A DNA stretch of 64,000 nt from Streptomyces spongiicola. Lineage in GTDB: Bacteria; Actinomycetota; Actinomycetes; Streptomycetales; Streptomycetaceae. Shown piece after piece: positions 8,518 through 17,395 of this stretch. The notes beneath the pieces are model-generated. The model worked only from the letters and a program-made list of their open reading frames with translations, did no database searches and had not been told where the DNA came from. The first letter of the stretch is position 1. The number at the start of each line of letters is the position of its first letter. The stretch spans positions 1,689,001 through 1,753,000 of the forward strand of contig NZ_CP029254.1 in the NCBI RefSeq assembly GCF_003122365.1, given 5' to 3'. Both the position numbers and the translations under genes were made by a program.

Positions 8518-10659
8518 ATGTTCGACACCGTTCTGGTCGCCAACCGCGGCGAGATCGCGGTACGCGTCATCCGTACGCTGCGGGCCCTCGGGGTCCGCTC
8601 GGTCGCCGTGTTCAGCGACGCGGACGCCGACGCCCGGCACGTGCGGGAGGCGGACACCGCCGTCCGGCTGGGCCCGGCGCCCGCCGCCCTGAGCTATCTC
8701 TCCGCCGAGCGCCTGCTGGAGGCGGCCCGCCGCACCGGCGCCCGGGCCGTCCACCCCGGATACGGCTTCCTCGCGGAGAACGCCGGCTTCGCCCGCGCCT
8801 GCGAGGAGGCGGGTCTGGTCTTCATCGGGCCGCCCGCCGAGGCGATCGCCCTCATGGGCGACAAGATCCGGGCCAAGGAGACCGTGCGGGCGGCCGGGGT
8901 TCCGGTCGTACCGGGCTCCTCCGGCTCGGGGCTCACCGACGACCAGCTGGCCGAGGCGGCACGGGAGATCGGCATGCCGGTCCTGCTGAAGCCCTCGGCG
9001 GGCGGTGGCGGCAAGGGCATGCGGCTGACCAGGGCGGAGTCGGCCCTGCTGGAGGAGATCGCGGCCGCCCGCCGGGAGGCGCGCGCGTCGTTCGGCGACG
9101 ACACCCTGCTGGTGGAGCGCTGGATCGACCGCCCGCGGCACATCGAGATCCAGGTCCTCGCGGACGGTCACGGCAACGTGGTGCACCTCGGCGAGCGCGA
9201 GTGCTCGCTCCAGCGCCGCCACCAGAAGATCATCGAGGAGGCGCCGTCCGTCCTGCTGGACGAGGGGGTCCGCGCGGCGATGGGCGAGGCCGCGGTGCAG
9301 GCGGCCCGGTCCTGCGGCTACCGGGGAGCGGGCACGGTCGAGTTCATCGTCCCCGGCGGCGACCCGTCCTCGTACTACTTCATGGAGATGAACACCCGCC
9401 TCCAGGTCGAGCACCCGGTGACCGAACTCGTCACCGGCCTGGACCTGGTGGAGTGGCAGCTGAGGGTGGCCGCGGGCGAGGAACTGCCCTTCGGCCAGGA
9501 GGACATCGCGCTCACCGGTCACGCCGTCGAGGCCCGCGTCTGCGCTGAGGACCCGGCCCGCGGCTTCCTGCCCTCGGGCGGCACGGTGATCTCCCTGAGC
9601 GAGCCGGCCGGCGACGGGGTGCGCACCGACTCCGGCCTCAGCGAGGGCACGGAGGTCTCCAGCCTCTACGACCCGATGCTGTCGAAGGTCATCGCCTACG
9701 GCCCCGACCGGGCGACCGCCCTGCGCAGACTGCGCGCGGCGCTCGCGGACAACGTCACCCTGGGCGTGCCGACGAACGCGGGCTTCCTGCGCCGGCTGCT
9801 CGACCACCCCGAGGTGGTCGCGGGCGAACTGGACACGGGACTCGTCGAGCGGGAGGCGGGCTCCCTCGTCGACGGCACGGTCCCGGCGGAGGTGTACGCG
9901 GCCGCCGCGCTGCTGCGCGAGGCGCCCGCGCAGGTGGACGCCTCCGGCTGGACGGACCCGTTCTCCGTCCCCGGCGGCTGGCGGCTCGGTGGCGAACCCG
10001 CCTGGACCGTCCACCACTTCCGCGTCCCCGGCCGCGACCCGGTGGAGGTCCGGATGCGCGGCTCCGAGGCGGTCCTGGACGGCGGCCCGGTCCGGCATGT
10101 CCGGCGCATCGGGCGCGCCGACAGCACCGCGCCGGGCGCGGGCGCGGGGATGGGCACGGGCACGGGGATGGGCGCGGGCGCGGGCGCGGGCACAGGCACG
10201 GGCGCGGGCACAAGCGCGGGGACGAGGATGGCCGGGGTCGGGGGAACGGTCAGGGGCGGGGGAACGGTCGGCGTCGAGATCGACGGCGTCACCCACACCT
10301 TCCACCACGCCGCCGCCCCCGCCGGGATCTGGCTGGGCCGGGACGGCGACTCCTGGCACGTGCAGGACCACGACCCGGTCGCCGCGGGTCTGAGCGGGGC
10401 GGCCCGGCAGGGCGCCGACACGCTCGCCGCGCCGATGCCCGGCACCGTCACGGTCGTCAAGGTGGCGGTCGGGGACGAGGTCGGCGCGGGCCAGAGCCTG
10501 CTCGTCGTCGAGGCGATGAAGATGGAGCACGTGATCTCCGCCCCGCACGCCGGGACCGTCACCGAACTGGACGTCGCCCCGGGGGCGACCGTCGTCATGG
10601 ACCAGGTCCTGGCGGTCGTCGCCCCGCACGGCGGCGAGGGGAAGGAGGGCACACCGTGA
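8518..10659 (+). CDS. accC: Biotin carboxylase / biotin carrier subunit of acyl-CoA carboxylase
   Basis: A 713-residue alpha subunit. The N-terminal biotin carboxylase domain (about 1-445) has MFDTVLVANRGEIAVRVIRT, the ATP-grasp loop GGGGKGMR, ERECSLQRRHQK and EMNTRLQVEHPVTE. The C-terminal biotinyl domain has the AMKM biotin site near residue 665. Between them lies a Gly-Ala-Thr-Met repeat (about residues 541-575) not usual for the family. ATG at 8518 is chosen because AAGGA lies 7 bp upstream and the protein then begins like its homologues; GTG at 8497 is an alternative. It forms 3-methylcrotonyl-CoA carboxylase with accD1. Confidence 0.9.
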   Translation: MFDTVLVANRGEIAVRVIRTLRALGVRSVAVFSDADADARHVREADTAVRLGPAPAALSYLSAERLLEAARRTGARAVHPGYGFLAENAGFARACEEAGLVFIGPPAEAIALMGDKIRAKETVRAAGVPVVPGSSGSGLTDDQLAEAAREIGMPVLLKPSAGGGGKGMRLTRAESALLEEIAAARREARASFGDDTLLVERWIDRPRHIEIQVLADGHGNVVHLGERECSLQRRHQKIIEEAPSVLLDEGVRAAMGEAAVQAARSCGYRGAGTVEFIVPGGDPSSYYFMEMNTRLQVEHPVTELVTGLDLVEWQLRVAAGEELPFGQEDIALTGHAVEARVCAEDPARGFLPSGGTVISLSEPAGDGVRTDSGLSEGTEVSSLYDPMLSKVIAYGPDRATALRRLRAALADNVTLGVPTNAGFLRRLLDHPEVVAGELDTGLVEREAGSLVDGTVPAEVYAAAALLREAPAQVDASGWTDPFSVPGGWRLGGEPAWTVHHFRVPGRDPVEVRMRGSEAVLDGGPVRHVRRIGRADSTAPGAGAGMGTGTGMGAGAGAGTGTGAGTSAGTRMAGVGGTVRGGGTVGVEIDGVTHTFHHAAAPAGIWLGRDGDSWHVQDHDPVAAGLSGAARQGADTLAAPMPGTVTVVKVAVGDEVGAGQSLLVVEAMKMEHVISAPHAGTVTELDVAPGATVVMDQVLAVVAPHGGEGKEGTP
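10134..10270 (+). repeat. In-frame GGCGCGGGCACG-type repeat in the biotin carrier linker
   Basis: Hexamer-based repeats (GGCGCG, GGCACG, GGGATG) encode alternating Gly-Ala-Gly-Thr-Gly-Met residues between the biotin carboxylase part and the biotinyl domain. A flexible linker there is expected, so the expansion is likely neutral. Confidence 0.75.
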
Positions 10660-11609
10660 CCGCGGGACTGCCGATGGAGGTGCCCGCCACCGGGCTGCCG
10701 CCCCGCGTGCGGATCCACGAGGTCGGGCCGCGCGACGGGCTGCAGAACGAGCGGCAGGTCGTCCCGACCGGGGTGAAGGCGGAGTTCGTCCACCGTCTCG
10801 CCGGGTCCGGGCTGACGACGGTGGAGGCGACCAGCTTCGTCCACCCGAAGTGGGTGCCCCAACTCGCCGACGCCGAGGATCTGTTCCCCCGCCTCGCCGA
10901 CATCGAGGGGGTGGCCCTGCCGGTCCTCGTGCCCAACGAGCGCGGACTCGACCGCGCCCTCGCCCTCGGGGTCCGGCGGATCGCCGTCTTCGCGTCGGCG
11001 ACGGAGACCTTCGCCGCCCGCAACCTCAACCGCACGGTCGAGGAGTCGCTGGCCATGTTCGAGCCCGTGGTGGCCCGTGCGAAGGACGACGAGGTCCATG
11101 TCCGCGGCTATCTCTCGATGTGCTTCGGCGACCCGTGGGAGGGCCCGGTGCCGGTCCGCCAGGTCGTCCGCGTCGCCCGGCGGCTGATGGACCTGGGCTG
11201 CGACGAGCTGAGCCTCGGCGACACCATCGGCGTCGCCACCCCGGGCCATGTGCGGGCCCTGCTCGCCGGGCTCGACGAGGAGGGTGTGCCCACCGGCGCC
11301 GTCGGGGTCCACTTCCACGACACCTACGGCCAGGCACTGGCCAACACCCTCGCGGCGCTCCAGCACGGAGTCACCACCGTCGACGCCTCGGCGGGCGGCC
11401 TCGGCGGCTGCCCGTACGCGAGGAGCGCGACCGGGAACCTCGCCACCGAAGACCTCGTGTGGATGCTCCACGGCCTCGGCATCGAGACCGGGGTCGACCT
11501 CGGCCGGCTCACCGCCACCAGCGTGTGGATGGCCGAACGGCTGGGCCGCCCCAGCCCTTCACGCACCGTTCGCGCCCTCGCGGGCACGGCGTCCCACAAG
11601 GAGTCCTAG
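10656..11609 (+). CDS. hmgL: Hydroxymethylglutaryl-CoA lyase
   Basis: A 317-residue lyase that splits HMG-CoA into acetyl-CoA and acetoacetate, the last step of leucine catabolism. The TIM-barrel core starts with EVGPRDGLQNE (metal and substrate site), has SFVHPKWVPQLADAE, the metal-binding HFHDTYGQALAN and the signature GGLGGCPYA with the catalytic cysteine. The GTG start at 10656 overlaps the upstream stop as GTGA, so translation is coupled to accC. Confidence 0.93.
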   Translation: MTAGLPMEVPATGLPPRVRIHEVGPRDGLQNERQVVPTGVKAEFVHRLAGSGLTTVEATSFVHPKWVPQLADAEDLFPRLADIEGVALPVLVPNERGLDRALALGVRRIAVFASATETFAARNLNRTVEESLAMFEPVVARAKDDEVHVRGYLSMCFGDPWEGPVPVRQVVRVARRLMDLGCDELSLGDTIGVATPGHVRALLAGLDEEGVPTGAVGVHFHDTYGQALANTLAALQHGVTTVDASAGGLGGCPYARSATGNLATEDLVWMLHGLGIETGVDLGRLTATSVWMAERLGRPSPSRTVRALAGTASHKES

Positions 11610-11611
11610 CC

Positions 11612-12778
11612 ATGCCGCTCGACCACCGCCTCACCCCCGAGCACGAGCAACTGCGCCGCACCGTCGAGGAGTTCGCCCACGACGTGGTCGCCCCCAAGAT
11701 CGGCGACCTCTACGAGCGGCACGAGTTCCCGTACGAGATCGTCCGCGAGATGGGCCGGATGGGCCTGTTCGGTCTGCCCTTCCCCGAGGAGTACGGCGGG
11801 ATGGGCGGGGACTACCTCGCTCTCGGCATCGCCCTGGAGGAGCTGGCGCGCGTCGACTCCTCCGTCGCCATCACCCTGGAGGCCGGGGTGTCGCTCGGCG
11901 CGATGCCCGTCTTCCGGTTCGGCACCGAGGAGCAGAAGCGCGAGTGGCTGCCCCGGCTCTGCTCCGGTGAGGTCCTCGGCGCCTTCGGGCTGACCGAGCC
12001 GGACGCCGGTTCCGACGCGGGCGGCACGAAGACCACGGCCGTACGCGACGAGTCGACCGGCGAGTGGGTGATCAACGGCTCCAAGTGCTTCATCACCAAC
12101 TCCGGCACCGACATCACGGGCCTGGTCACGGTCACCGCCGTCACCGGCCGCACGGAGGCGGGCAAGCCGCTGATCTCCTCCATCATCGTCCCGTCGGGCA
12201 CGGCCGGCTTCACCGTCGCCGCCCCGTACTCCAAGGTCGGGTGGAACGCCTCGGACACCCGGGAGCTGTCGTTCTCCGACGTCCGCGTGCCGTTCGCGAA
12301 CCTGCTGGGCGAGGAAGGCCGGGGCTACGCCCAGTTCCTGCGCATCCTCGACGAGGGCCGGATCGCCATCGCCGCGCTGGCCACGGGGCTGGCGCAGGGC
12401 TGTGTGGACGAGTCGGTGAAGTACGCCAAGGAGCGCCACGCCTTCGGCCGCCCGATCGGCGACAACCAGGCCGTCCAGTTCAAGGTCGCCGACATGGAGA
12501 TGCGGGCGCACATGGCCCGGATCGGCTGGCGCGACGCGGCGTCGCGGCTCGTACTCGGCGAACCGTTCAAGAAGGAGGCGGCACTCGCCAAGCTGTACTC
12601 CTCGACGGTCGCCGTCGACAACGCCCGGGACGCCACGCAGATCCACGGGGGCTACGGCTTCATGAACGAGTACCCCGTGGCCCGGATGTGGCGCGACTCC
12701 AAGATCCTGGAGATCGGCGAGGGCACCAGCGAGGTCCAGCGGATGCTGGTCGCACGCGAGCTGGGGCTGTCCGGGTAG
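11612..12778 (+). CDS. acdH: Acyl-CoA dehydrogenase (isovaleryl-CoA dehydrogenase-like)
   Basis: A 388-residue flavoenzyme. Seen: FGLTEPDAGSDAGGT (FAD site), CFITNSGTDITG, ERHAFGRPIGDNQAVQFKVADM and the C-terminal IHGGYGFMNEYPV and EGTSEVQRM segments. The operon context (methylcrotonyl-CoA carboxylase, HMG-CoA lyase) makes isovaleryl-CoA or 2-methylbutyryl-CoA the likely substrate. ATG at 11612 follows an AAGGAG site two bases after the hmgL stop. The enoyl-CoA hydratase needed between carboxylase and lyase is not in the window. Confidence 0.9.
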   Translation: MPLDHRLTPEHEQLRRTVEEFAHDVVAPKIGDLYERHEFPYEIVREMGRMGLFGLPFPEEYGGMGGDYLALGIALEELARVDSSVAITLEAGVSLGAMPVFRFGTEEQKREWLPRLCSGEVLGAFGLTEPDAGSDAGGTKTTAVRDESTGEWVINGSKCFITNSGTDITGLVTVTAVTGRTEAGKPLISSIIVPSGTAGFTVAAPYSKVGWNASDTRELSFSDVRVPFANLLGEEGRGYAQFLRILDEGRIAIAALATGLAQGCVDESVKYAKERHAFGRPIGDNQAVQFKVADMEMRAHMARIGWRDAASRLVLGEPFKKEAALAKLYSSTVAVDNARDATQIHGGYGFMNEYPVARMWRDSKILEIGEGTSEVQRMLVARELGLSG

Positions 12779-12799
12779 CCCGGGGCGCCGGGTCCGCGC

Positions 12800-12945
12800 G
12801 GTGGCCGGGATCCCCGCGGTAACCGGGTAGCCGGGTAGCCGGGCCACGCCTTGCGGCCTCGTCCCCGCGGTAGCCGGGATCCCCGCGGTAACCGGGTGGC
12901 CGGGTAGCCGGGCCCACGCCTTGCGGCCTCGTCCCCGCGGTGGCC
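12800..12945. repeat. Two tandem copies of a ~70 bp unit
   Basis: TTGCGGCCTCGTCCCCGCGG recurs exactly 70 bp apart (12851 and 12921), within a longer imperfect duplication containing GTAGCCGGGATCCCCGCGGT and GGGTAGCC units. It lies after the leucine operon and before accE on the other strand, at the left edge of the polyketide cluster. No gene is seen in it. Confidence 0.85.
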
Positions 12946-12996
12946 GGCCGCCCGCGCCCGGTGCGGCTCAGCCGCCGCGCCAGACCGGGGCGTGCC

Positions 12997-13218
12997 TCAC
13001 CCGCCGCGCCAGGCCGGCGGGCGGCGGACCGACCAGGCGGTGGCGGGGGCGTCCAGGGCCGGACGGGCCCAGGCCGCCGCGGAGGGCGCCCCCGAGGCGG
13101 AGGGCGCGGCGGTCCGCTCGGCCCGGCCCGCGGCCAGCACGCGGAGGACCAGTACCAGGGCGGCGAGTTCCTCCGCCGCCGGGGCGCCCCGGACGACCCG
13201 GAGGGCGTGGCCGGTCAC
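12997..13218 (-). CDS. accE: Acyl-CoA carboxylase epsilon subunit
   Basis: A 73-residue protein from a GTG at 13218, beginning VTGHALRVVRGAPAAEELAA, the typical start of the small actinobacterial epsilon subunit that activates the carboxyltransferase. The end (SVRRPPAWRGG) is also typical (usually W-x-x-SxRP). The start codon overlaps the stop of the upstream carboxyltransferase stub as GTGA. It normally accompanies a full-length beta subunit; here only a stub is present. In polyketide clusters such genes serve malonyl-CoA or methylmalonyl-CoA supply. Confidence 0.82.
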   Translation of the reverse strand: MTGHALRVVRGAPAAEELAALVLVLRVLAAGRAERTAAPSASGAPSAAAWARPALDAPATAWSVRRPPAWRGG

Positions 13219-13529
13219 TGCGGCTGGTTCCCGTGCTTGCGGCTCGGCAGCGGCACGTGCTCGGCACTGAGCATCTCCAGCACCCCGATGAGGCGGACCC
13301 GTGTCTCCGCAGGGTCGATCACGCTGTCGACGAGGCCGCGCTCGGCCGCGTAGTACGGGTGCATCAGCTCCGCGCGGTACTCCTCGACGAGCCGGGCACG
13401 GATCGCGTCCGGGTCGGCCGCGGCCGCGATCTCGCACCGGACCGGCGTGGGCGCGGGCGCCGTCTTCGCCCCGTCCGCGGGGACCGGCGTGTTCCGGAAC
13501 TCCAGAGGCGTTTCCTCGGCGACGCTCAT
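13215..13529 (-). CDS. C-terminal stub of acyl-CoA carboxylase beta subunit (accB')
   Basis: A 104-residue frame from ATG 13529 (an ATG at 13538 lies in the predicted -10 region). Residues about 40-104 match the extreme C-terminus of PccB/AccB: IRARLVEEYRAELMHPYYAA, VDSVIDPAETR and LPSRKHGNQPQ. About 430 upstream residues with both catalytic halves are absent. Instead there is a short N-terminus (MSVAEETPLEFRNTPVPADG). The frame is intact, coupled to accE, and sits 7 nt behind a SARP-type -10, which suggests a leaderless mRNA. It may be a retained docking domain for AccE or a decaying gene. Confidence 0.65.
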   Translation of the reverse strand: MSVAEETPLEFRNTPVPADGAKTAPAPTPVRCEIAAAADPDAIRARLVEEYRAELMHPYYAAERGLVDSVIDPAETRVRLIGVLEMLSAEHVPLPSRKHGNQPQ

Positions 13530-13536
13530 ACCGGCC

Positions 13537-13568
13537 ACCCTGCCCCCGGGTGCTCAAGGCGGGCTCGA
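13537..13568 (-). promoter_or_regulatory. Predicted SARP-dependent promoter (accB'-accE)
   Basis: Read on the minus strand: heptamer TCGAGCC, 4 nt, heptamer TTGAGCA, 8 nt, then -10 CAGGGT (13542-13537). This is the geometry seen at the other cluster promoters. The expected transcription start falls on or next to ATG 13529. The plus-strand reading gives TCAAGGC and TCGACGG at 11 bp spacing towards the acyltransferase gene, but no matching -10. Confidence 0.6.
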
Positions 13569-13625
13569 CGGCTTCTGTACGCGCGGGTGGAGGACGGCTC
13601 GATCCCGCCGGTCCAGCCTGCTGCC

Positions 13626-14666
13626 ATGACACTTCCTCACCGCCGCTCCGTCGTCCTGATGTTCCCGGGGACGGGGGCGCAGCATCCGCAGATGGCGGCC
13701 GGGCTCTACGGGCACGAGCCGGTCTTCACCGAAGCCGTTGACGCGGTACTCGGGCTGCTCGGCCCGGACGGCGAGGCCGCCCGGGCGGACTGGCTGGCGC
13801 CGGACCCGGTGGAGCCGATGGACTCCGACACCCGGTCCGCGCCCCTGCTGTTCGCCGTCAACTACGCCATGGGGCGCCTGGTCGAGAGCTGGGGGGTGCG
13901 CCCCGACGCGTATCTCGGGCACAGCATGGGCGAGTTCACCGCGGCGGTCCTCGCCGGGGTGTTCACCCTGGAGGACGCGGTACGGCTGCTGTGGGAGCGC
14001 GTCCGGTTGCAGCGCGCGACCCCGCCGGGAGGGATGCTCGCGGTCGCCGCCGCACCCCGGGAGCTGGCCGGATACCTGGGCGGCGGGGTGGTGGTCGGCG
14101 CGGTGAACGGGCCCCGGCACACGGTGCTTTCGGGCCCGGAGGCACCGCTGCGGGCGGTGGCGCGCAGGCTGGCGGCGGACGGCCGGACCTGCCGGCGGCT
14201 CGCCGCCCGCAGCCCCTACCACAGCCCGGCGCTGGCGCCGCTCGTCGCCCCGGCCGAGGCCCTGATCCGCCGGCTTCGGCCCGCGCCGCCCCGTACACCG
14301 CTGTACTCCGCCTACACCACACGGCTCCTCGGCCGGGAGGACGCGGTGCGCCCGGCGTTCTGGGCGGGCCAGCCGACCGCTCCCGTCCTCTTCTGGCCGA
14401 CGCTTGAGCGGGTACTGGCGGCGGGCGGCCGGCTCCTCGTCGAGGCCGGGCCGTCGCAGAGCCTCGCCGTGATCGCCCGGGGGCACGGGGCGGTGCGCAC
14501 CGGCCGCAGCGAGGTGGTCGCCACGCTGCCGCCCCGGGCGATGGGCCCCGAGGCGGACCGGCGGAGCGTCCGCGAGGCGCGCGCACGCCTGCCGGCCGGG
14601 GCGGGCCCGGCCGGGGGCGCCGCAGGTCACTCGGGCAGGTTGCCGGTCGACCTGCCCGCCTCGTAG
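13626..14666 (+). CDS. Stand-alone malonyl-CoA-type acyltransferase
   Basis: A 346-residue acyltransferase of the FabD/AT family that loads acyl groups from CoA onto a carrier protein. Seen: FPGTGAQHPQMAAGLY at the N-terminus, the nucleophile Ser100 in GHSMGEFTAAVLAG, the active-site Arg region LWERVRLQ and YHSPALAPL carrying the second active-site histidine. In this cluster it could load malonyl or a starter acyl group onto the ACP together with the KAS III. Its 3' end overlaps the convergent multicopper oxidase gene by 40 bp. Confidence 0.85.
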   Translation: MTLPHRRSVVLMFPGTGAQHPQMAAGLYGHEPVFTEAVDAVLGLLGPDGEAARADWLAPDPVEPMDSDTRSAPLLFAVNYAMGRLVESWGVRPDAYLGHSMGEFTAAVLAGVFTLEDAVRLLWERVRLQRATPPGGMLAVAAAPRELAGYLGGGVVVGAVNGPRHTVLSGPEAPLRAVARRLAADGRTCRRLAARSPYHSPALAPLVAPAEALIRRLRPAPPRTPLYSAYTTRLLGREDAVRPAFWAGQPTAPVLFWPTLERVLAAGGRLLVEAGPSQSLAVIARGHGAVRTGRSEVVATLPPRAMGPEADRRSVREARARLPAGAGPAGGAAGHSGRLPVDLPAS

Positions 14667-17389
14667 GGGCTGCTCACCCCGTCGTAGGCCAGGTGCAGCA
14701 CCATGCCGTCCCGGGCGTGGTCCAGGTTGTGGCAGTGGTCCATCCACAGGCCGGGGTTGTCGGCGCGGAAGGCGACCTCGTACCGCTCACCTGGTGCGAC
14801 GTTCAGGGTGTCGGTCCACCAGGGGCTGCCGGTCGCCCGCTCGCCGTCCCGGGACAGCACGAGCATGCGGTGGCCGTGCAGGTGCATGGGGTGGTCGTCG
14901 AGGCTCCGGTTGACGAACGCGGTGCGCACCCGGTCCCCCTCGCGCACGAGCAGCGCGGGGACGTCCGGGTAGACGGCGTTGTTGACGGTCCACATCAGCA
15001 TGGGGCGGCCGTCGAAGAACCCGAGGCTGTTGCCGAGGACCAGATGGAAGTCGCGGTCGTAGGCGGTGCCGGGGCCGAAGGGGGCGGACGCGGGCGAACC
15101 GTAGCGCAGGGGGTCGAAGAGCGGGCCGTCGGCGGGCGGCGGCGGGGCGGCGGTGCCGCTCGGGTCCATCAGGAGCGACGCCGTCTGCACCCGGCCCGTG
15201 CCGTACGCGCCGTCCTCGCCGCAGCCCTCGAAGCCGCCACCGGCACCGGAGGCGTTGGCGTCACCCGACACGGTCAGGTGCACCGGCCCGGCGGGCTGGC
15301 GGAAGACCACGTCGAACCGGCCGCCACCCGCGATCAGCAGCCGCTCGCCTTCGAGTGCGGTGGGGCCCGACACGTCGTTGCCGTCGATCGCGGCGACCCG
15401 GAAGGGGGCCCCGGCGAGCGAGTAGGTACGGGGGCAGTTGTCGGCGTTGACCAGGCGCAGCCGGACCGGGGTGCCCTCGGGCACCTTCTCGCGACGCAGG
15501 CGGGTGTCGTCTCCCAGCGCGGTGCGCATCACCCCTCCGGGTCCGTGGGGCCCGGCGGGGGCGCCCCCGCCACCGGCCGCGCCCTCGACGGGCCATGCGT
15601 GGGCGACGACGGTACGGTCGACGCCCACCGGGCGCTCCGCCGGCTCCTCCACGATCAGCGCACCGAACAGGCCCCGCCGCACCGCGGTGCCGGACTGCTG
15701 GTGCGAGTGGTACCAGAAGGTGCCCGCGCGGGGCGGGCGGAAGCGGTACACATGGCGCCCTCCGGGCCGTACCGCGTCCTGGGTGACACCGGCCACGCCG
15801 TCCTCGGCGACCGGGACGTCGACACCGTGCCAGTGCACGGTGACTCCTTCCTCGACGTCCTGGTTGACCAGGACCACCTCCACCAGCTCGCCCCTGCGCA
15901 CACGGAGTTCGGGGCCGGGGAGCCGCCCGTTGAAGGCGAGCGCGGCCACCCTCTCCCCCGATGCCAGGCGCAGGGAGCGCTCCGTCGCGGTCAGTGTGAA
16001 GCGCCGGTCGGGTGTGCCGGTCCGGGGACCGGTGAGTGCGGCGAGGTCGCGGGCCGGGGCCCGCCCAGCCGCCGGGCCTCCGCCGGTGTCGTAGGCGTGC
16101 CGGTGGTGGGAGTCGCCCATCCGGCCCGGCAGCCGGCTCTGCTGCGCGGCGAGGGTGCAGCCGCCCGCGGCGAGCACCGCGACCGCCGTCGCGACCGCGG
16201 TCGAGCGCAGCAGTCTCCCGGCCGTGGACGGCGCCCGCAGGCCGGGTGCCTCCAGGGCGGCCAGGCGCCGCTGCTGGAGCAGCAGCAGTGCGCCGGCGGC
16301 CACGGCCAGCACGGCCAGTTCGAGTACGAGCAGGCCGGCGTAGGGCGGGGCGGGCGGATGCAGGGTGAGGGCCGCGGCGGCGAGGGACGCGGCGAAGCAG
16401 GACCGGACGGGCACCACGAGCCGGGGGTCGGCGGCGGCGCGGCGCAGCTCGTCCAGGCCGGCCCCGGACCGGTCCCGCACGGGCGTCCGGTCCCGGGCGG
16501 ACCCCCGGTCCTGCACGGACGCGCTTTCCCCGGCGGAGTTCCGGTCCCGCACGGAAGCCCGGTCCGGTACGGAAGCCCGGCCCTGCGCGGGCGTCCCGTC
16601 ACACCCGGACCGGCATTCCCTCGTGGACCCGCCGTCCCGTCCGGACGCGCCGCCCCGCGCGGTCCCCCGGTCCCGCACCGAAGCCCGGTCCCGCACGGAC
16701 GCGCTTTCCCCGGCGGAGTTCCGGTCCCGCACGGAAGCCCGGCCCTGCGCGGGCGTCCCGTCACACCCGGACCGGCTTTCCCTCGTGGACCCGCCGTCCC
16801 GTCCGGACGCGCCGCCCCGCGCGGTCCCCCGGTCCCGCACGGGGGCCCGGTCACCCCCGGACGCGTGGTCGTCCGATGCGCCCGGGTCTCCGGGCGTGGA
16901 GCCGGCTGAGCGCGCGGGGGGCGCCGGCACCCGCCCCTCCGCCCGCGCGGCCTCCCGCTGTGCCGGTGCGGGGCCCCGCGGCGGGCCGGACGCGGCCGTG
17001 GGCACCGCCGCGGGCGCCCCGTCCGCGATCTCCGGTGCCGCGGGGGCTTCCGCAGCCGGTGCCGTGCGTGCCGCGAGCCGCCGGTACGCCGGCAGGGCGA
17101 GCGTTCCCGCGGCCACACCCGCCAGGACCAGGGGCACGGCCGCGAACAGCACGAAGTCGGCGGCGGCCGTCCACCCCGCGGCCAGGGCGAGGGCGGCGGC
17201 GAGGGCGACCCGCAGCGTGAGCACCAGCAGGGAGACGGACAGCAGGACGAGGCCCAGCCGGGCCCTGCGCCGGATCGACCGCGCCGTGCCGCGGGTCGCC
17301 AGGCTCCGGGCGCCGCGCGCGGCGAATCCCCAGAAGACCGCGGCCAGGACCGCCCACAGCAGGTTCTGCTCGAAGAGGTTCTCCACCAT
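14627..17389 (-). CDS. Membrane-anchored multicopper oxidase with long repeat-rich linker
   Basis: A 920-residue protein. The N-terminal part has hydrophobic segments (about 10-26, 46-70, 75-100). A Ser/Arg/Asp-rich repeat linker (about 170-320) and further hydrophobic segments (about 335-395) follow. From about 470 comes a laccase-type domain with the copper ligand motifs TVHWHGVDVP, FWYHSHQQSG, HPMHLHGHRM and HCHNLDHARDGM. The catalytic part likely faces outside. Oxidative coupling of phenols or quinone formation on the polyketide is a reasonable guess. The ATG at 17389 sits 7 nt after a SARP-type -10, implying leaderless translation. Copper detoxification is the alternative role. Confidence 0.85.
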   Translation of the reverse strand: MVENLFEQNLLWAVLAAVFWGFAARGARSLATRGTARSIRRRARLGLVLLSVSLLVLTLRVALAAALALAAGWTAAADFVLFAAVPLVLAGVAAGTLALPAYRRLAARTAPAAEAPAAPEIADGAPAAVPTAASGPPRGPAPAQREAARAEGRVPAPPARSAGSTPGDPGASDDHASGGDRAPVRDRGTARGGASGRDGGSTRESRSGCDGTPAQGRASVRDRNSAGESASVRDRASVRDRGTARGGASGRDGGSTRECRSGCDGTPAQGRASVPDRASVRDRNSAGESASVQDRGSARDRTPVRDRSGAGLDELRRAAADPRLVVPVRSCFAASLAAAALTLHPPAPPYAGLLVLELAVLAVAAGALLLLQQRRLAALEAPGLRAPSTAGRLLRSTAVATAVAVLAAGGCTLAAQQSRLPGRMGDSHHRHAYDTGGGPAAGRAPARDLAALTGPRTGTPDRRFTLTATERSLRLASGERVAALAFNGRLPGPELRVRRGELVEVVLVNQDVEEGVTVHWHGVDVPVAEDGVAGVTQDAVRPGGRHVYRFRPPRAGTFWYHSHQQSGTAVRRGLFGALIVEEPAERPVGVDRTVVAHAWPVEGAAGGGGAPAGPHGPGGVMRTALGDDTRLRREKVPEGTPVRLRLVNADNCPRTYSLAGAPFRVAAIDGNDVSGPTALEGERLLIAGGGRFDVVFRQPAGPVHLTVSGDANASGAGGGFEGCGEDGAYGTGRVQTASLLMDPSGTAAPPPPADGPLFDPLRYGSPASAPFGPGTAYDRDFHLVLGNSLGFFDGRPMLMWTVNNAVYPDVPALLVREGDRVRTAFVNRSLDDHPMHLHGHRMLVLSRDGERATGSPWWTDTLNVAPGERYEVAFRADNPGLWMDHCHNLDHARDGMVLHLAYDGVSSPYEAGRSTGNLPE
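16490..16860 (-). repeat. Imperfect tandem duplication (162-180 bp) inside the oxidase linker
   Basis: The segment around GCACGGACGCGCTTTCCCC occurs at about 16513 and 16693 (180 bp apart). The segment GCCCTGCGCGGGCGTCCCGT occurs at about 16580 and 16742 (162 bp apart). The copies keep the reading frame and encode ASVRDR, GTARGGASGRDGGSTRE and GTPAQGRAS units. Confidence 0.85.
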
Positions 17390-17395
17390 GTGTGC

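Noticed and set aside
14693..16909. Long plus-strand frames opposite the multicopper oxidase
   Set aside because: They are antisense shadows in very GC-rich DNA. The minus-strand frame has all copper-binding motifs.
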